Source: Pseudomonadota bacterium (GTDB lineage Bacteria > Pseudomonadota > Gammaproteobacteria > Steroidobacterales > Steroidobacteraceae). Taken from it: 39,102 nt of DNA. Positions 16,713-25,459 of this stretch are shown one piece after another (position 1 is the stretch's first letter; every line of letters starts with the position of its first letter). The stretch spans positions 1-39,102 of the forward strand of contig JAEZCN010000058.1 in NCBI GenBank assembly GCA_023433515.1, in the 5' to 3' direction. Below the pieces are notes generated by a model, which saw nothing but the letters and a program-made list of their open reading frames with translations, did not search any database and was not told the DNA's origin. A program made the translations under genes and the position numbers.

Positions 16713-17566
16713 GCGACCTGCAGGCACAACTCGCCGCACGCGAAGCCGACATCGTCGCGCTGCGCGAGGAGCTCGAGGAGACCAACAAGGGCGTGGTCGC
16801 GTTGTACGCGGAGCTCGACGACAAGGCCGCGCAGCTGCGCGCCGCGAACGACCTGAAGAGCCGTTTCCTCTCCTACATGAGCCACGAGTTCCGCACGCCG
16901 CTCACTTCGATGACCAGCATCTCGAGCATCCTGCTGCAACAACTCGACGGGCCACTGACTCCCGAACAGGAGAAGCAGGTCGAGTTCATCCGCGGTTCGA
17001 CGCGCGAGCTCACCGAGATGGTCAACGATCTGCTCGATCTCGCGAAAGTCGAAGCCGGGCGCATCACGATCTCCCCCGAATGGTTCGAGATGGTCGACCT
17101 GTTTTCGGCGCTGCGCGGCATGTTCAAGCCGATCGCGGCGTCGACGTCCGTGTTGCTGGTGTTCGACGAACCCGAAGGCGAGATCCGGATGTTCACGGAC
17201 GACAAGAAGCTTTCGCAGATCCTGCGCAACTTCATTTCCAACGCGCTCAAGTTCACGCCCGAGGGCGAGGTGCGCGTTTCGGCGCGGGTGTTAGAGGATG
17301 GGTTCGTGGAATTCGCGGTCACGGACACCGGAATCGGGATCGCGCCCGAGCACATTCCGCATCTGTTCACGGATTTCATGCAACTCGACGTGAAGCTGCA
17401 GCGACGCCTGCGCGGCTCGGGTCTGGGCCTGTCGCTGGCCCGCAAGTTCGCGCTGCTGCTCGGCGGGCGCGTCGGCGTCGAAAGCGAACTCGGCAAGGGG
17501 TCCCGCTTCTGGGTGACGTTGCCCATGCGGTTCGATCCGACTCTCGTTGTCCAGGAGGTGTCATGA
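16709..17566 (+). CDS. Soluble sensor histidine kinase of the stressosome locus
   Basis: A 285-residue kinase. Residues 1-50 form a coiled-coil-like helix rich in E/L/A with no membrane segment. HisKA has the phospho-acceptor H59 in SHEFRTPL; the HATPase_c domain has NFISNALKFT, DTGIGI and GSGLGLSLA. It lacks an obvious sensor domain, so its input may be a protein contact, for example with freed RsbT. Vibrio stressosome loci have a kinase at the same place. ATGA overlaps join it to the genes on both sides. Confidence 0.88.
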   Translation: MSDLQAQLAAREADIVALREELEETNKGVVALYAELDDKAAQLRAANDLKSRFLSYMSHEFRTPLTSMTSISSILLQQLDGPLTPEQEKQVEFIRGSTRELTEMVNDLLDLAKVEAGRITISPEWFEMVDLFSALRGMFKPIAASTSVLLVFDEPEGEIRMFTDDKKLSQILRNFISNALKFTPEGEVRVSARVLEDGFVEFAVTDTGIGIAPEHIPHLFTDFMQLDVKLQRRLRGSGLGLSLARKFALLLGGRVGVESELGKGSRFWVTLPMRFDPTLVVQEVS

Positions 17567-19482
17567 GAGCGCTTCCCACACAGATCACCAACCAGAAGCT
17601 GCTGGTCGTCGACGACAACCCGGCCTCGCTGTATTCGACTTCGCGCATCCTGCGCGCGGGCGGCTTCGAAGTCATCGAAGCGAGCACCGGCCAGGAAGCG
17701 CTCGCAGCCGCGGAAAACGCCGACATCGGGCTGATCGTGCTCGACGTGAACCTGCCCGACATCGATGGGCTCGAGGTATGCCGTCGACTGCGCGCACGCG
17801 TCTCCACGGCCTATCTACCGATCGTGCACCTCACGGCCACCGCGTTGAAGACCGTCGACATGTCGCTCGGCCTCTCCGCGGGCGGCGACAGCTACCTGAC
17901 GCATCCCGTCGAACCGCAGGTGCTGATCGCGACGGTGCGCGCATTGCTGTTCGCGCGCCAGGCCGACGTCATGAAACGCACGACGGATGCCCGCTTCCGC
18001 ACGGTCTTCGAGCTGGCCTCGAGCGGCATCGCGCTGCTCGACGAGCATCTCGTCTACAAGGACGTCAACCCGGAATTCTGCCGCCTCACGGGCCGGGACC
18101 GGGACACGATCGTCGGAATGAAATGCGCCGACCTCATCGCGCCGGGCCATGAGTCGCTGTGCTCCAAACTGCACGAGGTGCTCGCCGACGGCGGCCGGTG
18201 GGAAGGGATGATGCCGGTTGCGCGACCGGACGGCAGTGTCGTGGACGTCGAATGGCGCCTGATCGCGGAGAACGGCCACGGCGTGCGCATCGCGATCGCC
18301 ACCAACGTCACCGAGCGCGAGAAACTCCTGGAAAGCGAGCGTGCGGCGCGCATGGAGGCCGAGCGCAGCAACCGGCTCAAGGACGAGTTCCTTGCCACGC
18401 TGTCGCACGAACTGCGCAATCCGCTCAATGCGATGCTCGGCTGGGCGACGGTGCTGCGCCGCAAGAACGTCACGCCGCAGATGCTCGAGCAGGGCCTCGA
18501 AGCCATCGACCGCAATTCACGCGTGCAGAGCCATCTCATCGGCGACCTGCTCGACTTCGCGGGTATCCGCTTCGGCAAGATGCGCGTGGAGATCGATGCG
18601 ATCCCGCCGGCGCGCGCGGTGGAGGCGGCGGTGGAAGTCGTCGCGACCCAGGCCCAGAACAAGGGCGTGGAAATCCACCTGCACGTCTCCGACCGCGAGG
18701 CATACGTGCAGGCCGACGAGTCCCGCCTGCAGCAGGTGGTCTGGAACCTGCTGAGCAACGCGATCAAGTTCACGCCGCGCGGTGGCCGGATCGACGTGCA
18801 CGCGTGCGTCGTCGACGGGAGTTACGAAATCTCGGTGGCCGACACGGGACGCGGCATCAGCCCCGAGTTCCTGCCGCAGATCTTCGAACGGTTCAGCCAG
18901 CAGGAATCCGGCACCGGCAAGAGTTTCGCGGGTCTCGGCATCGGCCTGACCATCGTCAAGCACCTGGTCGATATCCACCAGGGCACGATCGACGTGCGCA
19001 GCGAGGGCGTCGGCAAGGGCGCGACCTTCCGCGTGCACCTGCCCCTCACCGACAAACGTCCGAGCGAGCTCGCGTCCGACCAGAGCATCCGGCTCAAGCG
19101 CGTGAACATACTCGTCGTCGAGGACGATCCGGACGCGCGCGCGCTGATCGTGCGGATCCTGTCCGACGCGGGCGCCCAGGTCGTCGATGCGCCGAATGCC
19201 GAGGCGGCTATGAAGCAGGTCAGCTCCACCGTGCCGGACGTGCTGGTCAGCGACATCGGCATGGCGCAGCTCGACGGCTACCAGATGTTGCGCAACCTGC
19301 GCGCGGGTGGCTTCGATGCGAAACGCCTGCCCGCCATCGCGCTCACCGCGTTCTCGCGCATGCAGGATCGCGACGACGCCTTCGCGGCCGGATTCCAGAT
19401 TCACATGGCCAAGCCGGTGCGCGCCGAGGCGCTCATCGCCGCGGTAAACAATCTGACGAAGGATCGCATCACTCACGATTGA
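17563..19482 (+). CDS. Hybrid histidine kinase REC-PAS-HisKA-HATPase-REC
   Basis: A 639-residue cytoplasmic hybrid. REC1 is residues 10-130 with phospho-acceptor D61 (LIVLDVNLPD). Its usual conserved lysine is histidine (YLTHPVEP), so its switch may be altered. A PAS domain covers about 140-255. HisKA has H282 in LSHELRNPLNAM, followed by HATPase_c (NLLSNAIKFT, DTGRGI, GLGIGL). REC2 at the C-terminus has VEDD, VSDIGMAQLDG and an intact HMAKP. No DNA-binding or catalytic output follows, so the signal must pass to an unseen partner. ATG 17563 follows AGGAGG and overlaps the previous stop. The open frame upstream of it is a shadow. Confidence 0.9.
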   Translation: MRALPTQITNQKLLVVDDNPASLYSTSRILRAGGFEVIEASTGQEALAAAENADIGLIVLDVNLPDIDGLEVCRRLRARVSTAYLPIVHLTATALKTVDMSLGLSAGGDSYLTHPVEPQVLIATVRALLFARQADVMKRTTDARFRTVFELASSGIALLDEHLVYKDVNPEFCRLTGRDRDTIVGMKCADLIAPGHESLCSKLHEVLADGGRWEGMMPVARPDGSVVDVEWRLIAENGHGVRIAIATNVTEREKLLESERAARMEAERSNRLKDEFLATLSHELRNPLNAMLGWATVLRRKNVTPQMLEQGLEAIDRNSRVQSHLIGDLLDFAGIRFGKMRVEIDAIPPARAVEAAVEVVATQAQNKGVEIHLHVSDREAYVQADESRLQQVVWNLLSNAIKFTPRGGRIDVHACVVDGSYEISVADTGRGISPEFLPQIFERFSQQESGTGKSFAGLGIGLTIVKHLVDIHQGTIDVRSEGVGKGATFRVHLPLTDKRPSELASDQSIRLKRVNILVVEDDPDARALIVRILSDAGAQVVDAPNAEAAMKQVSSTVPDVLVSDIGMAQLDGYQMLRNLRAGGFDAKRLPAIALTAFSRMQDRDDAFAAGFQIHMAKPVRAEALIAAVNNLTKDRITHD

Positions 19483-19529
19483 TGCGCCCGGCCCCTGCAG
19501 GCTGTGCCCGCAAGCCGCTCCGCGACGCC

Positions 19530-19561
19530 TTGACTCTGGACCAAGGTCCATAGTTTAGGAT
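19530..19561 (+). promoter_or_regulatory. MerR-type operator/promoter of the copper operon
   Basis: TTGACT (19530-19535) and TAGGAT (19556-19561) are separated by 20 bp, the over-long spacing typical of MerR-family promoters. A dyad centred at 19543/19544 (arms in 19533-19554, 9 of 10 bases paired; core TGGACCAAGGTCCA) fills the spacer. The regulator would bind here and, with metal bound, untwist the DNA so polymerase can use it. It is just upstream of merR, so the operon should be autoregulated. Confidence 0.8.
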
Positions 19562-19578
19562 GCTCCCCGGAGGTCGAC

Positions 19579-19998
19579 ATGGACTCGATGGGGATCGGAA
19601 AAGTCGCGAAACGCGCCGGTGTCAGCATCGACACGGTCCGGTACTACGAGAAGGCCGGGTTGCTCGCCCCGGCAGCGCGTCTCCAATCCGGCTATCGCCG
19701 GTACGGCGACCTGCAGCTCCAGCGCCTGCGTTTCATCCGTCGCGCCCAGGAGCTGGGATTTTCGCTCAAGGACATCCGCGACCTGCTGGGGCTTTCGCGC
19801 CAGCGCGACGTCGCGCGCGTGAAGCGGGCGGCCCAGTCGAAACTCGCCGACATCGATCGGCGCATCGCCGCACTCGTGGCCGTGCGCGACGGACTGTCGC
19901 AACTGGTCGAGGCCTGCCCCGGCCACGGCTCGGCGGCGGACTGCCCCATCCTCAAGGCGCTGGGTGAGGAAGAGTCGGGCGAGGAAGAAGCGTCATGA
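19579..19998 (+). CDS. MerR-family copper-responsive regulator (CueR-like)
   Basis: A 139-residue protein. The N-terminal winged helix is IGKVAKRAGVSIDTVRYYEK; a dimerisation helix follows. The metal loop is ACPGHGSAADCPI with C113 and C122, close to the CueR layout (two cysteines near the C-terminus). The position aligned by eye with CueR Ser77 is Val, a change from the coinage-metal signature. It lies behind GGAGG and under its own MerR-type promoter, and its stop overlaps the ATPase start (ATGA). Neighbours point to Cu(I) sensing; gold, silver or another metal cannot be ruled out. Confidence 0.85.
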   Translation: MDSMGIGKVAKRAGVSIDTVRYYEKAGLLAPAARLQSGYRRYGDLQLQRLRFIRRAQELGFSLKDIRDLLGLSRQRDVARVKRAAQSKLADIDRRIAALVAVRDGLSQLVEACPGHGSAADCPILKALGEEESGEEEAS

Positions 19999-22226
19999 AT
20001 CCGCCCGAGCACTCTCACCCGCATGCACATCACGGCCACCGCGGTCACGGCCAATGTCATTCGCACGCGAAGCCGCCGGCGCCAGCCCAGGCCCAGCCGG
20101 CCGGTACTATCTACACGTGTCCGATGCATCCCGGGATCCGGCAGCCGAAGCCCGGCTCGTGCCCGATCTGCGGCATGGCGCTCGAACCCCTGCACCCGAC
20201 GACCGAACACGACGATGGTGAACTGCGCGCCGTGCGCCGCAGGTTCTGGATCGCGGCCGCGCTCGCGTTGCCGGTGGTCGTCATCGCGATGCTCCCGCAC
20301 GTGTTCGATTTGCACTGGGCACCCGCGACCGCGCGCTTCATGCGGTTCGTGGAGATGATCCTGACCGCGCCGGTCGTGTTCCATGCCGGCGCCGACTATC
20401 TACGCCGCGGCTGGGCCGGCGTGACACGGCGCTCGCCCAACATGTACACGCTGATCGGACTCGGCGTGCTCGTCGCGTTCGCCTACAGCGTGGTCGCGAC
20501 GCTCGCACCGCAGTGGTTCCCGGTCGAGATGCGCGACGATCACGGCGCGGTCGGCGTGTACTTCGAAGTCGCTGCCGCGATCATCGCGCTCGTGCTCGCC
20601 GGGGAGTGGCTGGAGCTCGGTGCGCGCGGCCGCACCAGCCAGGCCATCCGCCAGCTGCTCGAGCTCGCGCCCCGCACCGCGCGCCGCGTGCGCGCGGACG
20701 GCGCCGAGGAAGACGTGCCGCTCGACGACATCCATCCCGGCGATCGCGTGCGCATCCGGCCCGGCGAGAAGGTGCCGGTCGACGGGCGCGTGCTCGAAGG
20801 CCGCTCCACGTTCGACGAGTCGATGCTGACGGGCGAGCCGTTGCCGGTCGACAAGGGGCCGGGAGATCGCGTCGTGGGCGCGACGTTGAACCAGACGGGA
20901 GCCGTGCTCGTCGTCGCGGAAAAAGTCGGCGCGGACAGCCTGCTGTCGCAGATCATCGCGCTCGTCTCCGAGGCACAGCGCAGCCGCGCGCCCTCGCAGC
21001 GGCTCGCCGACGCGGTGGCCGCGTGGTTCGTCCCGGCGGTCATTGGCATCGCCATCCTCACGTTCTTCGCCTGGTGGATCTGGGGTCCGGCGCCGAGCCT
21101 CTCCTATGCGATCGTCAACGCCGTCGCGGTACTGATCATCGCCTGCCCCTGCGCGCTCGGACTCGCGACGCCGATCTCCATCATGGTCGCGAGCGGCCGC
21201 GGCGCGCAGCTCGGCGTGTTGTTCCGGGACGCGGGGGCGATCGAAAACATGCGCACGATCGACACGCTGGTGGTCGACAAGACCGGCACGCTGACGCTGG
21301 GCCGGCCGCAGCTGCGCGAGGTGCTCGCGACGGGCGACCTCACGCAGGACCAGGTGCTCGGATTTGCCGCGGCGGTCGAAGAATCCAGCGAACACCCGCT
21401 GGCCCGCGCGATCGTCAGTGGCGCGGAAGAACGCGGACTTGCCGTTCCCGGAGCGGGCGGATTCCAGTCGGTGACCGGCAAGGGCGTCACGGCGACGGTA
21501 GATAACCACCGGATCGCGCTCGGCAACGCTGCGCTGATGCAGGACGCGGGCGCGGACGTCGCGGCGCTCGCGGGCGAGGCGGAGAGCCTGCGCTCGTCCG
21601 GTCATACCGTCATGTTCCTCGCGGTGGATGGACGCCTGCGCGGCGCGATCGCGGTGGGAGATCCGATCAAGGAGACGACGCCCGCGGCGCTGTCGGCACT
21701 GCGCGCGGCGGGATTACACGTCGTCATGCTCACGGGCGACGCGCGCGGCACGGCGCAGGCCGTCGCGAAGACGCTCGGCATCGACTCCGTCATCGCCGAG
21801 GTGCAGCCGGCGGACAAGGCGCAGGTCGTCGCGCGGCTGCAGGGCGAAGGAAAACGCGTCGCGATGGCCGGCGACGGCATCAACGACGCGCCCGCGCTGG
21901 CGCGCGCGGACATCGGTATCGCGATGGGCACCGGCACCGACATCGCGATGGAAAGCGCGCAGGTGACGCTCGTGAAAGGCGACCTTACTGGAATCGCCCG
22001 GGCACGCGCGTTGAGCAACGCCACCGTGCGCAACATCCGGCAGAATCTCGTCTTCGCGTTCGGCTACAACGCTCTCGGCATCCCGTTGGCCGCCGGGCTG
22101 TTGTATCCGTTCACGGGTTCGTTGCTTTCGCCGATGTTCGCCGCGCTCGCGATGAGCCTGTCGTCGTTCTCGGTCATCACCAACGCCTTGCGGCTGCGGA
22201 CGCGGTCGCTCGGGGACATGAAATGA
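19995..22226 (+). CDS. copA: Cu(I)-translocating P1B-type ATPase
   Basis: A 743-residue inner-membrane pump that exports cytoplasmic copper. The N-terminus is very His-rich (HSHPHAHHGHRGHGQCHSH) and followed by a heavy-metal-binding module (YTCPMHP...GSCPICGMAL) instead of the classic CxxC HMA domain. Transmembrane CPC is C384-P-C386. The actuator has TGEP; the phosphorylation motif DKTGTLT has D428; the nucleotide domain has HP (SEHPLA); the hinge is GDGINDAP. The operon is merR-ATPase-multicopper oxidase-copB, with 4-nt overlaps on both sides. The substrate is inferred from CPC and context; Ag(I) is also likely. Confidence 0.92.
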   Translation: MNPPEHSHPHAHHGHRGHGQCHSHAKPPAPAQAQPAGTIYTCPMHPGIRQPKPGSCPICGMALEPLHPTTEHDDGELRAVRRRFWIAAALALPVVVIAMLPHVFDLHWAPATARFMRFVEMILTAPVVFHAGADYLRRGWAGVTRRSPNMYTLIGLGVLVAFAYSVVATLAPQWFPVEMRDDHGAVGVYFEVAAAIIALVLAGEWLELGARGRTSQAIRQLLELAPRTARRVRADGAEEDVPLDDIHPGDRVRIRPGEKVPVDGRVLEGRSTFDESMLTGEPLPVDKGPGDRVVGATLNQTGAVLVVAEKVGADSLLSQIIALVSEAQRSRAPSQRLADAVAAWFVPAVIGIAILTFFAWWIWGPAPSLSYAIVNAVAVLIIACPCALGLATPISIMVASGRGAQLGVLFRDAGAIENMRTIDTLVVDKTGTLTLGRPQLREVLATGDLTQDQVLGFAAAVEESSEHPLARAIVSGAEERGLAVPGAGGFQSVTGKGVTATVDNHRIALGNAALMQDAGADVAALAGEAESLRSSGHTVMFLAVDGRLRGAIAVGDPIKETTPAALSALRAAGLHVVMLTGDARGTAQAVAKTLGIDSVIAEVQPADKAQVVARLQGEGKRVAMAGDGINDAPALARADIGIAMGTGTDIAMESAQVTLVKGDLTGIARARALSNATVRNIRQNLVFAFGYNALGIPLAAGLLYPFTGSLLSPMFAALAMSLSSFSVITNALRLRTRSLGDMK

Positions 22227-23926
22227 TTTCGCGCCGGACATTCGTACAAGGTCTCGTGCACGGAGTGGGTGGCGGCGCCATCCTGCTGGGCGGTGCGCGC
22301 CCCGGCTGGGCGAGCGTGCCCTCGCCCGCCGTGCTCACCGGGCCTGAGTTCGATCTCACCATCGGCGAGACGCGCGTGAACTTCACCGGCGCGTCGCGGA
22401 GCGCGGTCGTCGTCAACGGCCAGCTGCCCGCGCCGCTGCTGCGCATGCGCCAGGGCGACACGGTGACGATCCGCGTCACCAACGAGCTCCGCGAGACGAG
22501 CTCTATCCACTGGCATGGATTCATCCTGCCCGCGGACATGGACGGCGTACCGGGCCTGTCGTTCGAAGGCATCGCGCCGGGCACGACGTTCACCTACCGC
22601 TTCAAGGTCAACCAGTCGGGTACGTACTGGTATCACTCGCACTCGCGTTTCCAGGAACAGGTCGGACTCTACGGGCCCATCGTCGTCGAGCGGCGCGCCG
22701 GCGAGCGGCACGCGGCCGACCGCGAATACACGCTGCTGTTCTCCGACTGGACCGATCACGATCCCGAGCGCATCTACGCGACGCTCAAGCGGCAGAGCGA
22801 CTACTTCAACCAGAACAAGCGCACGCTCGCGGATTTCGTCGAGGACGTCCGGACGCAGGGGTTCTCGAAGACCTTCGAGGACCGGCGCATGTGGGCGTCG
22901 ATGCGCATGAACCCCACCGATCTCGCCGACGTCACCGGGTATGCGTACACCTATCTGCTCAACGGCGCCACGCCGGCGGGCAACTGGACCGCAATCTTCA
23001 AGCCTAGCGAACGCGTGAGACTGCGGCTGATCAACGGCTCGTCGATGAGCTTCTTCGACGTGCGGATCCCCGGTTTGAAGCTCACCGTGATCGGCACGGA
23101 CGGGCAGGACGTCGAGCCGGTCACCGTGGACGAGCTGCGCGTCGGCACGGCCGAAACCTACGACGTGATCGTGACGCCGGGCGACGCGGCCTACACCATC
23201 TTCGCGCAGGCGATGGATCGCTCGGGTTACGCGCGCGGCACGCTCGCGCCACGACCCGGCATGAGCGCGGAGGTCCCGGCGCTCGACCAGCGTGCATTGC
23301 TCACGATGACCGACATGGCGATGGACCACGGAAGTCACGGCGGCATGGATCCGGCCGAAGCCGCGCGGCACGCGGCGATGGGTCACGCGCCGCCGCCGGC
23401 CGCACCGCCGCTCGTGCATGCGCCCGCCGAGTCGGGCCCGCTCGTCGACATGTTGGCGGAGGTCCCTGCTTCGCGGCTCGACGATCCCGGCGTCGGCCTG
23501 CGCGACAACGGCCGCCGCGTGCTCACACTCGCGGATCTGCACACGCTCGGCGGACCGATCGACCGACGCGATGCCGGCCGCGAAATCGAACTGCATCTCA
23601 CCGGCCACATGGAGCGTTTCGTCTGGTCGTTCAACGGCCGGAAGTTTTCGGACGCGAAGCCGCTGGATTTCAGGCACGGCGAGCGGCTGCGCATCGTGCT
23701 CGTCAACGACAGCATGATGACGCACCCGATCCACCTGCACGGCATGTGGAGCGAGCTGATCGACGAACACGGCGCGTTCCTCGTGCGCAAGCACACGGTG
23801 CCCGTGCAGCCGGGTCAGCGTCTTGCCTATCTCGTCACCGCGGACGCGCTGGGTAGATGGGCCTATCACTGCCACCTGCTCTACCACATGGAAGCGGGCA
23901 TGTTTCGCGAAGTGGTGGTCGCGTGA
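22223..23926 (+). CDS. copA: Periplasmic multicopper oxidase, CopA family
   Basis: A 567-residue protein with a Tat signal (SRRTFVQG then a hydrophobic stretch), so exported folded. Copper-ligand motifs are all present: HWHG (H96, H98), HSH (H138, H140), HPIHLHG near residue 510 and HCHLLYHMEAGMF near the C-terminus. A Met/His-rich insert (MTDMAMDHGSHGGMD) probably binds extra copper. It should oxidise Cu(I) to less toxic Cu(II) in the periplasm. It shares the conventional name CopA with the ATPase before it but is unrelated. The start overlaps the ATPase stop (ATGA) and its end overlaps copB (GTGA). Confidence 0.92.
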   Translation: MISRRTFVQGLVHGVGGGAILLGGARPGWASVPSPAVLTGPEFDLTIGETRVNFTGASRSAVVVNGQLPAPLLRMRQGDTVTIRVTNELRETSSIHWHGFILPADMDGVPGLSFEGIAPGTTFTYRFKVNQSGTYWYHSHSRFQEQVGLYGPIVVERRAGERHAADREYTLLFSDWTDHDPERIYATLKRQSDYFNQNKRTLADFVEDVRTQGFSKTFEDRRMWASMRMNPTDLADVTGYAYTYLLNGATPAGNWTAIFKPSERVRLRLINGSSMSFFDVRIPGLKLTVIGTDGQDVEPVTVDELRVGTAETYDVIVTPGDAAYTIFAQAMDRSGYARGTLAPRPGMSAEVPALDQRALLTMTDMAMDHGSHGGMDPAEAARHAAMGHAPPPAAPPLVHAPAESGPLVDMLAEVPASRLDDPGVGLRDNGRRVLTLADLHTLGGPIDRRDAGREIELHLTGHMERFVWSFNGRKFSDAKPLDFRHGERLRIVLVNDSMMTHPIHLHGMWSELIDEHGAFLVRKHTVPVQPGQRLAYLVTADALGRWAYHCHLLYHMEAGMFREVVVA

Positions 23927-24786
23927 AGCCGGCACCGTGGCTGGCGGCGGTCGCGTTGCTTGCATCCGCGGGAGTTTCCGCGCAACACGAGCCACATCAG
24001 CCTCGGCAGCACCCGCAGCACGAGCCGCATCCGCCCGCCGCCACGGATGTGCCGACCGAAAGCGAGCTCGAACACGTCCCGCCGGATCCGCCGCGGTCCC
24101 ACCTGGACCACGACATGAGCTACCGTGAGATGGTCGCGATGATGGGCATGGACGACCGCGCGCGTTTCCGCATGATCAAGCTGGACCGGATCGAATGGGT
24201 CGACGCCGATGAAGGCGACGTCTTCGAATGGGAAGCCGCCGCCTGGTATGGCGGCGACATCCACAAGATCTGGCTGGAGTCCGAAGGCGCGCGGGCGGGT
24301 GGCGACACGGACTCGGTGCGCAACGAGATCGCCTGGGACCGCGTGCTGAGCCGCTGGTGGAATTCACGGGTCGGCGTGCGCCACGACGGTGGGCACGGGC
24401 CCTCGCGCACCTGGGCCGCGTTCGGCGTCGCGGGGCTCGCGCCCGGCTTCTTCGAAACCGACCTCATCGCCTACGTGGGTGAATCCGGTCGCACCGCGCT
24501 GCGCCTCGCGACCGAGGTCGACGTGCTCATCACCCAGAACCTGGTCCTGCAGCCGCAGATCGAGATCGCGGCGTACGGCAAAAACGACCCGGAGCGGCAG
24601 ATCGGATCAGGACTATCTACCGCCGAGTTTTTCCTGCGCCTGCGCTACCAGGTCAACAACCATTTCGCGCCGTACGTCGGCGCCGGCTGGGAATGGAACT
24701 TCGGAAAAACCGCCGATCTCGCGCGCGCGGCCGGCGAGGACACTTCCGAGTTCACGGTGCGCGCGGGCGTGAGCGCCTGGTTCTGA
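23923..24786 (+). CDS. copB: CopB outer-membrane copper resistance protein
   Basis: A 287-residue protein starting at GTG 23923, which overlaps the oxidase stop (GTGA); the longer upstream frame is a shadow. There is a signal peptide (LAAVALLASAGVSA) followed by a His/Pro-rich segment (HEPHQPRQHPQHEPHPP) that may bind copper. The remainder (VFEWEAAAWYGGD, LQPQIEIAAYGKND, VRAGVSAWF) has the alternating pattern and terminal aromatic residue of an outer-membrane beta-barrel. It is the last gene of the copper operon and converges with napC. Confidence 0.9.
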   Translation: MKPAPWLAAVALLASAGVSAQHEPHQPRQHPQHEPHPPAATDVPTESELEHVPPDPPRSHLDHDMSYREMVAMMGMDDRARFRMIKLDRIEWVDADEGDVFEWEAAAWYGGDIHKIWLESEGARAGGDTDSVRNEIAWDRVLSRWWNSRVGVRHDGGHGPSRTWAAFGVAGLAPGFFETDLIAYVGESGRTALRLATEVDVLITQNLVLQPQIEIAAYGKNDPERQIGSGLSTAEFFLRLRYQVNNHFAPYVGAGWEWNFGKTADLARAAGEDTSEFTVRAGVSAWF

Positions 24787-24864
24787 CGGTTGTCCCTGGC
24801 TCCCGAACAACATTCCTCGCTGACCAGTCTTTTCTCACCCGGCACCCACTGGCGTTCGGCAACA

Positions 24865-25458
24865 CTAGCCTTGCGGCACGCCCGACATGTCGGGCAGCCG
24901 GTGCGCGATGCCCTTGTGGCAGTCGATGCAGGTCTTCTCGCCCGACAGCAGCCAGCGCTCGTGGATCGTGGCGGCGCGGCGGCTCTGGCGCGTGAGATCC
25001 ATGTAGCCGAACTCGTGGCAATTGCGGCATTCGAGCGAGTCGTTCGCCTTGAGCCGCGCCCACTCGTGTTCGGCCAGCGTGCGCCGCTCGTCCAGGAATT
25101 TTTCGCGCGTATCGATGGTGCGGAAGATCTTGCCCCAGACCTCTTTCGACGCCTGCATCTTGCGCGCGATCTTGTCGGTCCACTGGTGCGGCACGTGGCA
25201 GTCCGGGCAGGTCGCGCGCACGCCCGAGCGGTTCGTGTAGTGGATGGTCGACTTGAGCTCCTCGAACACGTTGTTGCGCATCTCGTGGCAGCTCACGCAG
25301 AACTGCTCGGTGTTCGTCGCCTCGAGCGCGGTGTTGAACCCGCCCCAGAACAACACGCCGCCGACGAAGCCGCCGACGGTGAGCACACCGAGACTCAGGT
25401 GCCGGCTCGGCCGCGACAAGGTATTCCAGAAACGCGTGATGAAGGCGGGCAGGCGCAC
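24865..25458 (-). CDS. napC: NapC tetraheme quinol dehydrogenase
   Basis: A 197-residue cytochrome with one N-terminal membrane anchor (SLGVLTVGGFVGGVLFWGGF) and four c-type heme motifs: CVSCH, CPDCH, CRNCH and CIDCH. It takes electrons from membrane quinol and passes them to NapB/NapA in the periplasm. The start is GTG 25458, one base after the napB stop, behind GGAGAGG. It is the last gene of napEDABC. It belongs to the NapC/NirT family; position in the operon makes NapC the clear choice. Confidence 0.94.
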   Translation of the reverse strand: MRLPAFITRFWNTLSRPSRHLSLGVLTVGGFVGGVLFWGGFNTALEATNTEQFCVSCHEMRNNVFEELKSTIHYTNRSGVRATCPDCHVPHQWTDKIARKMQASKEVWGKIFRTIDTREKFLDERRTLAEHEWARLKANDSLECRNCHEFGYMDLTRQSRRAATIHERWLLSGEKTCIDCHKGIAHRLPDMSGVPQG

Positions 25459-25459
25459 G

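Noticed and set aside
17080..17562. Upstream extension of the hybrid kinase frame
   Set aside because: It runs inside the preceding kinase gene and is Arg-rich; ATG 17563 has a strong RBS and an ATGA overlap.
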